NCBI RefSeq assembly: GCF_047675955.1 | Contig: NW_027327624.1 | Span: 283,181-347,180, forward strand | Origin: Chlorocebus sabaeus | Taxonomy: Eukaryota; Chordata; Mammalia; Primates; Cercopithecidae | Reading direction: 5' to 3' | Length of the DNA stretch: 64,000 nt | Shown: in pieces, positions 14,011-24,320 of the stretch | Position numbering within the stretch: position 1 is the stretch's first letter | Layout of the letters: each line of letters opens with the position of its first letter | Notes under the pieces: model-generated | Database searches by the model: none | The model's input: only the letters and a program-made list of their open reading frames with translations | Told to the model about the DNA's origin: nothing | Made by a program: the position numbers and the translations under genes

Positions 14011-17000
14011 ATTTAGGATATTTCCTTTTTCACCATAGACGTCTATGGGATTCCAAATATCACTTTGCAAATTCCACAAGAACAGTCTTAGCAAAAGGCT
14101 ACTTTAGGGGAAAGCTGTAATTCTGTGACATGAATTAACAGAACCGAAAGCAGTTTCACAGACAGCTTCTTTCCAGTTGTTAACTGATGATATTTCCTTT
14201 TTTACCTTAGCCCTCTATGGGCTTCCAAATATCACTTTGCATATTCCTCAAGAACAGCCTTAGCGAAAGTCTTCCTGAGGGGAAAGCTATAACTGTGTGA
14301 GATGAATTAACAGAACTCAAAGCAGTTTCTCAGAAAGCTTCTTTCCAGTTTTTAACTGAAGATATTTCCTTTTTCACGCTAGCCCTCAATGGGCTTCCAA
14401 ATACCACTTTGCGAATGCCACAAGAACAGCCTTAGCAAAAGGCTACATGAGGGGAAAGCTGTAACTCTGTGAAATGAATTAACAAAACAAAAAGCAGTGT
14501 CTCAGAAAGCTTCTTTTCACTTTTTATCTTAGAATATTTCCTTTTTCACCATTGTCCTCTATTGGCTTCCAAATATCACTTTGCAAATTCCACAAGAACA
14601 GTCTTAGCGAAAGGCTTCCTCATTGGAAAGCTGTTACTCAGTGAAATGAATTAACAGATCCCAAAACAGTTTCTTAGAAAGCCTCTTTCCAGTTTTTAAC
14701 TGAAGATATTTCCTTTTTCAACATAGACCTGTATGGGCTTCCATATATCACCTTGCAAATTCCACAAGAACAGTCTTAGTTAATGGCTTCATGAGGGGAA
14801 AGCTGTAACTCTGTGAGATGAATTAACAGAACACAAAGTAGCTTCTCAGAAATCTTCTTTGCAGTTTTCAACTAAAGATATTCTCATTTTCACCATAGCC
14901 CTCTATGGGCTTCCAATCATCACTTTACAAATTCCACAAGAACAGTCTTAGGGAAAGGCTTCTTCAGGTGAAAGGTGTAACTCTGTGAGATGAATTAACA
15001 GAACACAAAACAGTTTCTCAGAAATCTACTTTGCAGTTTTTAACTAAAGATATTTCCTTTTTCACAATAGAACTCTATGGGCTTCCAAATATCACTTTCC
15101 AAATTCCACAAGAACAATCTTCGCGAAAGGCTTCTTCAGGGGAGGATGTAAGTCTGTGAGATGAATTAACACAACACAAAGCAGTTTCTCAGAAAGCTTC
15201 TTTCCAGTTTTTAACTGAAGATATTTCATTTTTCACCATAGCCCTCGAGGTGCTTCCAAATTACACTTTGCAAATTCCACAAGAGCAGTCTTAGCGAAAG
15301 GCTTCTTGAGGGGAAAGCTGTAACTCTGTGAGATGAATTAACAGAATAAAAAGCAGTTTATCAGAAAGCTTCTTTTCAGTTTTTAACTTAGGATATTTTC
15401 TTTTCCTCCATAGCCCTCTATAGGCTTCCAAATATCACTTTGCAAATTCCACAAGAACAGTCTTAGAGAAACGTTTCTTATGGGGAAAGCTGTAACTCTG
15501 TGAGATGAATTAACAGAAGACAAAGCAGTTTCTCAGAAAGTTTCTTTTCAGTTTTTATCTTGGGATATTTCCTTTTTCACCATGGCCGTCTATGGGCTTT
15601 CAAATAACACCTTGCAAATTCCGAGAGAACAGTCTTAGAGGAAGGTTTCTTGAGGGGAAAGCTGTAACTCTGTGAGATGAATTAACAGAACACAATGCAT
15701 TTTCTCAGAAAGCTTATTTCCAGTTTTTAACGGAAGATATTTTCTTTTTCACCACAGCCCTCTATGGGCTTCCAAATAAACTTTGCAAATTCCACAAGAA
15801 CAGTCTTAGCGAAAAAGTTCTTGAAGGGAAAACTGTAACTCTCTGAGATGAATTAACAAAACAGAAAGCAGTTTCTCAGAAAGCTTCTTTCCATTTTTTA
15901 AATGAAGGTATTTCCTTTTTCACCATAGAACTCTACGGGCTTCCAAATATCTCTTTGCAAATTGCACAAGAAATGTCTTAGCGAAAGGCTTCTTGAGGGT
16001 AATGCTGTAACTCTGTGAGATGAATTGACAGAACACAAAGCAGTTTCTCAGAAAGCTTCTTTACAGTTTTAAACGGAACGTTTTTCCGTTTTCACCATAA
16101 CCCTCAATGGGCTTCCAAATACCACTTTGCAAATTCCACAAAAAACAGTCTTAGCGAAAGTCTTCTGGAGGGGAAAGCTGTAACTCTGTGAGATGAATTA
16201 ACAGAAAACAAACCAGTTTCTCAGAAAGCTTCTTTGCAGTTTTTAACGGAAGATATTTCATTTTCACCATAGCCCTCAAGGGGCTTCCAAATATCACTTT
16301 CCAAATTCCACAAGAACTGTCTTAGCGAAAGGCTTCTCGAGGGGAATGCTGTAACCCTGTGAAATGAATTAACAAAACACAAAGCAGTTTCTCAGAAAAT
16401 TTCTTTCCAGTTTTTATCTTATGATATTTCCTTTTTCACCACAACCCTCTAAGGGCCTGCAAATATCGCTTTGCAAATACCAAAAGACCAGTCTTATCGA
16501 AAGGCTTCTTAAGGGGAAAGCTGTAACTCTGTCAGATGAACTAACAGAACACAAAGCAGTTTCTCAGAAAGCTTCTTTCCAGTTTTTAAAGGAAGATATT
16601 TCATTTTCAACATAACCTTCCAGGGGTTCCCAAATATCACTTTGCAAATTCCACAAGAACAGTCTTAGCGAAAGGCTTCTTGAGGGGAAAGCTGTAACTC
16701 TGTGAGATGAATTTACAGAACACAAAGCAGTTTCTCAGAAAGCTTATTTTCAGTTTTTAATAAAAGAGATTTCCTTTTTCAGCATAGCCCTCTATGGGCT
16801 TCCAAATATCACTTGGCAAATTCCACAAGAAGACCCTTAGCGAAAGGCTTCTTGAGGAGAAAGCTGTAACTCTGTGAAATGAATTATCCGAACACAAAGC
16901 AGTTTCTCAGTATGCCTCTTTTCAGTTTTTAAGGGAAGATATTTCTTTTTCCATGATAGCCCTCTATGGGTTTCCAAATATCACTTTGCAAATTCCACAA

Positions 17001-18339
17001 GAACAGTCTTAGTGAAAGGCATCTTGAGGGGAAAGCTGTAACTCTGTGACATGAATTATTAGAACACAAAGCAGTATGTCAGAAAGCTTCTTTTCAGTTT
17101 GTATCTTAGGATACTTCCTATTGAACCATAGCCCTCTATGGGCTTCTAAATATCACTTCCCAAATTGAACAAGAACAGTCTTAGCGAAAGGCTCTTGCAG
17201 GGAAAGCTGTAACTCTGTGAGATGAATTAAAAGAACACAAAGCAGTTTCGCAGAAAGCTTCTTTCCAGTTTTTAACGGACAATATTTCCTTTTTCAACAT
17301 AGCCGTCTATGGGATTCTAATATCACGGTGTAAATACCACAAGAACAGTCTTAGCGAAAGGCTTCTTAAGGGGAAAGCTGTAACTCTGTGCGATGAATTA
17401 ACAGAACACAAAGTATTTTCTCAGAAAGCTTCTTTCCAGTTTTTAACGGAAGATATTTCCTTTTTTACCAAAGCCGTCTTTGGGATTCCAAATATCACTT
17501 TGCAAATTACACAAGAACAGTGTTAGCGAAATGCTTCTTGAGGGCAAAGCTGTAACTCTGTGAAATGAATTAACAGAACACAAAGCAATTTCTCAGAAAT
17601 CTTCTTTCCAGTTTTTAACTGAAGATATTTCCTTTTTCACTATAGCCCTCTTTGGACGTCCAAATATCACTTTGCAAATTCCACAAGAACAGTCTTAGCG
17701 AAAGGCTTCCTGAGGGGAAAGCCTTAACTCTGTGAGATGAATTAAGGGGACACAAAGCAGTTTCTCAAAAAGCTGCTTTCCAGTTATTAAAGGAAGATAT
17801 TTCCTTTTTCACCATGGCCTTCAATGGGTTTCCAAATATCACTTTAAAAATTTCACAACAAAAGTCCAAGTGAACGGCTTCTTGAGGGGAAAACTTTAAC
17901 TCTGTGAGATGAACTAACAGAACACAAAGCAGTTTCTCAGAAAGCTTCTTTTCGGTTTTTAACGGAAGATATTTCGTTTTTCACCATAGCCCTATATGGG
18001 CTTCCAAATTTCACTTTGCAAATTCCACAAGAACAGTCTTAGCGAAAGACATCTTGAGTGGAAAGTTGTAAGTCTGTGAGATGATTTAAGAGAACACAAA
18101 GGAGTTTCTCAAAAAGCTTCTTTCCAGTTTTAAACTGAAGATATTTCCTTTTTCTCCTTAGCCCTCTATGGGCATCAGAATACCACTTTGAAAATTCCGC
18201 AAGAACAGACTTAGCGAAAGGCTTCTTGGGGGAAAGCTTTAACTCTGTGAGATGAATTAACAGAACACAAGTCCGTTTCTCTTAAAGCTTCTTTCCAGTT
18301 TTTAACGGAAAATATTTCCTTTTCCACAATAGCCCTCTA

Positions 18340-18480
18340 TGGGCTTCCTAATATCACTTTCCAATTTTCAGAAAAACAGTCTTAGTGAACGGCTCCTTGA
18401 GTGGAAAGCTGTAACTCTGAGAGATGAATTAACAGAACACAAGGCAAATTTCACAAGAACAGTCTTAGTGAACTGCTTCT
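18340..18480 (-). repeat. second copy of the ~89-bp-deleted alpha monomer
   Basis: It carries the identical deletion junction ('AACACAAGGCAAATTTCACA', at 18445) and the same neighbouring private variants as the copy at 12045, exactly 6400 bp downstream. Two independent deletions with one breakpoint are unlikely, so this is a duplicated segment and marks a ~6.4-kb duplication distance within the array. Confidence 0.85.
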
Positions 18481-20839
18481 TGAGGGGCAAGCTGTAACTA
18501 TGTTAGATGAACTAACAGAACACAAAGTAGTTTCTCAGAAAGCTTCTTTTCAGTTTTTATCTTAAGATATTTCCTTTTTCACCATAGCCCTCTATGGGCT
18601 TCTATATATCACTTCCCAAATTGCACAAGAACAGTCTTAGCGAAAGGCTTCTTGTAGGGAAAGCTGCAACTCTTTGAGATGAATTAATAGAACACAAAGC
18701 AGTTTCGCAGAAAGCTTCTTTCCAGTTTTTAACGGAAGATATTTTTTTATCACCATAGCCCCCTATGGGCTTCCAAATATCACTTTTTAAATTCCACAAG
18801 AACAGACTTAGCGAAAGGCTTCTTGAGGGGTACGCTGTAACTCTGTGAAATGAATCTACAGAACACAAAGCAGTTTCCCAGAAAGCTTCTTTTCAGTTTT
18901 TATCTTAGGATGTTTCCTTTTGCACCATAGACTTCTATCGGCTTGCAAATATCACTTTGCAAATTCCACAAGAACAGTCTTAGCAAAAGTCTTCTTGAGG
19001 GGAAAGCTGTAACTCTGTGAGATGAATTAACAGAACACAAAGCAGTTTCTCAGAAAGCCTCTTTCCAGTTTTTAATGGAAGATATTTCCTTTCTCACCAT
19101 AGCCTTCTATGGGCTTCCAGATATCACCTTGCAAATTCCACAAGAACAGTCTTAGTGATCGCTTCTTGAGGGGAAAGCTACAACTCGCTGAGATGAATTA
19201 AGAGAACACCATGCCGTTTCTCGGAAAGCTTCTTTTCGGTTTTTATCGTAGGATATTTCCTTTTTCACGATAGCCCTCTATAGTCTTCCAAATATCACTT
19301 TGCAAATTCCACAAGAACATCCTTAATGAACGATTTCTTGAGGGGAAAGCTGCAACTCTGTGAGATGAATTAACAGAACACAAAGCAGGTTCTCAGAAAG
19401 CTTCTTTTCAGGTTTTATATAGGATATTTCCTTTTTCACCATAGCCCTCTAAGGGCTTTCAAATATCACTGTGAAAATTCCACAAGAACAGTCTTAGGGA
19501 GAGGCTTCTTGAAGGGAAAGCTGTAATTCTGTGAGATGAATTAACAGAACACAAAGCAGTTTCTCAGAAAGTTTCTTTCCAGTTTTTAACTGAAGATATT
19601 TCCTTTTTCACCATAGCCTTGCATGGGCTTCCAAATATCACATTGCAGATTCCAAAAGAACTGTCTTTCGGAAAGGCTTCTTAAGGGGAAAGCTGTAACT
19701 GTGTGAGACGAATTAACAGAACACAGAGCAGTTTCTCAGAAAGCCTCTTTCCAGTTTTTATCGGAAGTTATTTCCTTTTTCACCATACCGCCTATGGGCC
19801 TCCAAATATCACTTTGCAAATTCCACAAGAACAGTCTCAGCGAAAGGGTTCTTGAGGGGAAAGCTGTAACTGTGTGAGATTAATAACAGAACACAAAGCA
19901 GTTTCTCAGAAAGCATCTTTGCAGTTTTTAACGGAAGATGTTTCCTTTTTAACCGTACCCCTCTACAGGCTTCCAAATATCACTTTGCAAAATCTATGAG
20001 AACAGACTTAGCGAAAGGCTTCTTGAGGGGAAAGCTGTAAGTCTGTGAGATGAATTAATGGAACACAAAACAGATTCTCAGAAACCTTCTTTCCAGTTTT
20101 TAATGGATGATGTTTCCTTTTTAACCATAGCCCTCTATGGGCTTCCAAATATCACTTTGCAAATTCCACGAGCACAGTCTTAGCGAAAGGCTTCTTGAGG
20201 GGAAAGCTGTAAGTCTGTGAGATGAATTAACAGAACACAATGTAGTTTTTCATAAAGCTTCTTTTCAGTATTATCTTAGGATATTTCCTTTTTCACCATA
20301 GCCCTCTGAGGGAATCTAAGTATCACTTTCCAATTTCCACAAAAACAGTCTAAGCGAAAGGCTTGTTGAGGGGAAAGATGTTACTCTGTGAGTTGAATTA
20401 TCAGAACACAAAGCAGTTGGTCAGAAAGCCTCTTTCCAGTTTTTAACGGAAGATATTTCCTTTTTCACCATAGCCCTCTATGAGCTTCCAAATATCACTT
20501 TGCAAATACCACAAGAACAGTCTTAGTGAAAGGCTTCCTGAGGGGAAAGCTGTAACTCTGTGAGATGAATTAACAGAACACAAAGCAGTTTCTCAGAAAG
20601 CTTCTTTTCATTTTTTAACTGAAGCTATTTCCTTTTTCACCGTAGACTTCTATGGCCTTCCAATTATCACTTTGCAAATTCCACAAGAACAGTATTAGCG
20701 AAAGGCTTCTTGAGGGGAAAGCTGTAACTCTGTGAGATGAATTTACAGAACACAAAGCAGTTTCTTAGAAAGCTTCTTTCCAGTTTTTACAGAAGATGTT
20801 TCATTTTTAACCATAGACGTCTATGAGCTTTCAAATATC

Positions 20840-20960
20840 ACTTTGCAATTTCCTCAAGAACAGTATTAGAGAAAGGCTTCTTGAGGGGAAAGCTGTAATC
20901 AGAAAGCTTTTTCCGTGTTTTTAACAGAAGATATTTCCTTTTTCACCATAGCCCTCCATG
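20840..20960 (-). repeat. alpha monomer with ~37-bp deletion
   Basis: At about 20899 'GGGGAAAGCTGTAA' is joined directly to 'TCAGAAAGCTTTTTCCGTG'. The stretch from 'CTCTGTGAGATGAATTAAC' to 'CAGTTTC' is lost, with a 2-bp TC microhomology at the join. The same part of the monomer is missing near 13980, but the join differs, so the two events look independent. Confidence 0.75.
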
Positions 20961-23619
20961 GGCTTCCAAATATCACATCGCAAATTCCACAAGAACAGTC
21001 TTAGCGAAAGACTTCTTGAGGGGAAAGCTGTAAGTCTGGGAGATGAATTAACAGAACACAAAGCAGTTTCTCATAAAGCTTCTGTTCCGTTTTTATCTCA
21101 GGATGTTTCCTTTTTCACCCTAGCCCTCTATGGGCTTCTACATATCACTTTCCAAATTCCAGAAGAACAGTCTTAGCGAAAGGCTTCTTGAGTGGAAAGC
21201 TGTAACTCTGTGAGATGAATAAACAGAACACAAAGCAGTTTCTCAGAAAGCTTCTTTGCAGTGTTTAACTGAAGATATTTCCTTTTTCACCATAGCCCTC
21301 TATGGGCTTCCAAATATCACCTTACAAATTCCACAAAACATTCTTAGCGAAAGGCTTCTTAAGGGGAAAGCTGTAACTCTGTGAAATGAATTAACAGGAC
21401 ACAAAGCAGTTTCTCAGAAAGCTTCTTTCCAGTTTTTAACGGAAGATGTTTCCGTTTTCACCATAGCCCTCTTTGGGCTTCCAAATATCACTTTACAAAT
21501 TCCACAATAACAGACGTAACAAAAGGCTTCTTGAGGCTAAACTGTAACTCTGTGAGGTGAATTAACAGAACACAAAGCAGTATCTCAGAAAGCTTCTTTC
21601 CAGTTTTAACGGAAGATATTTCCTTTTTCACCATAGCCCTCTATATGCTTCAAAATATCACTTTGGAAATACCACAAGAACAGGCTTAACAAAAGGCATC
21701 TTGAGGGGAAAGCTGTAACTCTGTGAAATAAATTAACAGAACACAAAGCAGTTTCTCAGAAAACTTCTTTTCAATTTTTATCTTAGGATATTCCTTTTGC
21801 ACCACTGACCTCTATGGGCTTCCAAATATCACTTTGCAAATTCCACAAAACAGTCTTATCGAAAGGCTTCTTGAGGGGAAAGCTGTAACTCTGTGAGATG
21901 AATTAACAGAACACAAACCAGTTTCTCAGAAAGTCTCTTTCCAGTTTTTAACGGAAGATATTTCCATTCTCACGAAAGCCCTCTATGGGCTTCCAGATAT
22001 CACCTTGCAAATTCCACAAGAACAGTCTTAGTGATCGGCTACTAGAGGGGAAGGGAACAACTCCGTGTGATGAATTAATAGAACACAATGCAGTTTCTCA
22101 GAAAGTTTCTTTTCGGTTTTAATTGTAGGATATTTCCTTTTTCACCATAGCCCTCTATGGGCTTCAAAATATCACTTGGCAAATTCCACAAGAACAGTCT
22201 TATTGAATGGCTTCTTTAGGTGAAAGCTGTAACTCTGTGAGATGAATTAACAGAACACAAACAGTTTCTCAGAAAGCTTCTTTTCAGGTTTTATATAGGA
22301 TATTTCCGTTTTCACCATAGCCCTCTTAGCGCTTTCAAATATCACATTGAAAATTCCACAAGAACAGTCTTAGGGAGGGACTTCTTGAGGGGAAAGCTGT
22401 AACTCTGTGAGGTGAATTAACAGAACACAAAGCAGTTTCTCAGAAAGCTTCTTTCCAGTTTTTAACGGAAGATATTTCCTTTTCACCATAGCCCTCTATG
22501 GGCTTCCAAATATCACTTTGCAAACTCCACAAGAACAGTCTTAGTGAAAGGCTACTTGAGGGGAAAGCGGTAACTTTGTGAGATGAGTTGACAGAACACA
22601 AAGCAGTTTCTCAGAAAGCCTCTTTCCAGTTTTTATCGGAAGTTATTTCCTTTTTCATCATACCCCCTATGGGTCTCCAAATATTACTTTGCAAATTCCA
22701 CAGGAACAGTTTCAGCGAAAGGCTTCTTGAGGGGAAAGCTGTAATTGTGTGAGATGAATTAAGAGAACACAAAGCAGTTTCTCAGAAAGCTTCTTTCCAG
22801 TTTTTAACGGAAGATGTTTCCTTTTCAACCGTAGCCCTCTATGAGCTTCCAAATATCACTTTGCCAATTCAACGAGAACAGCCTTAGCGAAGGGCTTCTT
22901 GAGGGGAAAGCTGTAAGTCTGTGAGGTGAATTAACAGAACAAAGTGTAGTTTTTCATAAAGTGTCTTTTCAGTTCTATTTTAGGATATTTCCTTTTTCAC
23001 CATAGCCCTCTATGGGATTCTAAGTATCACTTTCCAATTTTCACAAAAACAGTCTAAGCAAAAGGCTTCTTGGGGGGAAAGCTGTAACTCTGTGAGTTGA
23101 ATTTTCAGAACACAAAGCAGTTGGACAGAAAGCCTCTTTCCAGTTTTTAACGGAAGATATTTCCTTTTTCACCATAGCCCTCTTTGAGCTTCAAAATATC
23201 ACTTTGCAAATTCCACAAGAACAGTCTTTGCGAAAGGCTTCCTGAGGGGAATGCTGTAACTCAGTGAGATGAATTAACAGAACACAAAGCAGTTTCTCAG
23301 AAAGCTTCTTTATAATTTTTAACGGAAGATATTTCCTTTTTCACCATAGCCCTCTATGGGCTTCCAAATATCACTTTGCAAATTCCACAGGAAAAGGCTT
23401 AGCGAAAGGCTTCTAGAGGGGAAAGCTGTAACTCTGTGAGATGAATTAACAGAACACAAAGCAGTTTCTCAGAAAGCCTCTTTCAAGTTTTTATCGGACG
23501 TTATATCCTTTTTCACCATAGCCCCCTATGGGCTTCCAAATACCACTTTTCAAATTCCACAAGAACAGTCTTAGTGAAAGGCTTCTTGAGGGGAAACCTG
23601 TAAGTCTGTTAAATGAATT

Positions 23620-24320
23620 AACAGAACACAATGTGGTTTTTCAGAAAGCTTCTTTTCAGTTTTTTTCTTAGAATATTTCCTTTTTCACCATTGCCCTATA
23701 TGGTCTTCCAAATATCACATTGCAAATTTCACAAAAAAAGTCATAGCGAAAGGATTCTTGAGGGGAAAGCTGAAACTCTGTGAGGTGAATTAGCAGAACA
23801 CAAAGCAATTGCTAAGAAAGCCTCTTTCCAATTTTTAACGGAAGATATTTCCTTTTTCACCATAGATCTCTAGGGGTTTCGTAATATCACTTTGCAAATT
23901 CCAGAAGAACAGACTTAGCGAAAGGCTTCTTAAGGGGAAAGCTGTAAGTCTGTGAAATGAATTAACACAACACAATGTAGTTTTTCAGAAAGCTTCTTTT
24001 CAGTTTTTTTCTTAGGATATTTCCTTTTTCACCATTGCCCTCTATGGGCTTCCAAATATCACTTTGCAAATTCCACAAAAACAGTCATAGCGAAAGCATT
24101 CTTCAGGGGAAAGCTGAAACTCTGTGAGTTGAATTAACAAAACACAAAGCAATTGCTCAGAAAGCCTTTTTCCAATTTTTAACGGAAGATATTTCCTTTT
24201 TCACCATAGCCCTCTAGGGGCTTCCTAATATCACTTTGCAAATTCCACAAGAACACACTTAGTGAAAGGCTTCTTGAGGGGAAAGCTGTAACTCTGTGAG
24301 ATGAATTAACAGAACACAAA
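23620..24320 (-). repeat. tandem dimer duplication in alpha array
   Basis: Two adjacent two-monomer units of about 345 bp share 'CACAATGTRGTTTTTCAGAA', 'TTTTTTTCTTAGRATATTTC' with 'CACCATTGCCCT', 'AGTCATAGCGAAAG', 'GAAACTCTGTGAG' and 'CAAAGCAATTGCT'. They are more alike than neighbouring monomers are, so the dimer was duplicated recently. Confidence 0.75.

Larger units (their letters stand above)
13370..23100 (-). repeat. three related alpha blocks at ~5.54- and ~2.88-kb spacing
   Basis: A monomer series with distinctive words recurs three times. A variant with 'ACAACTC' after the GGGAA/GGAAAGCT word, followed by 'TTTTCGGTTTTTATCGTAGG'-like text, occurs at 13635, 19176 and about 22052. The next-but-one monomer in each has the shortened 'TTTTATATAGGATATT' type (13865, 19407, 22283). 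Spacings are about 5541 and 2876 bp. In the last two blocks the match continues to the 'ATGTAGTTTTTCATAAAG' monomer (20239 and 22943, now 2704 bp), so one monomer was lost between them. This is a loose higher-order pattern of about 16-17 monomers. Confidence 0.7.
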
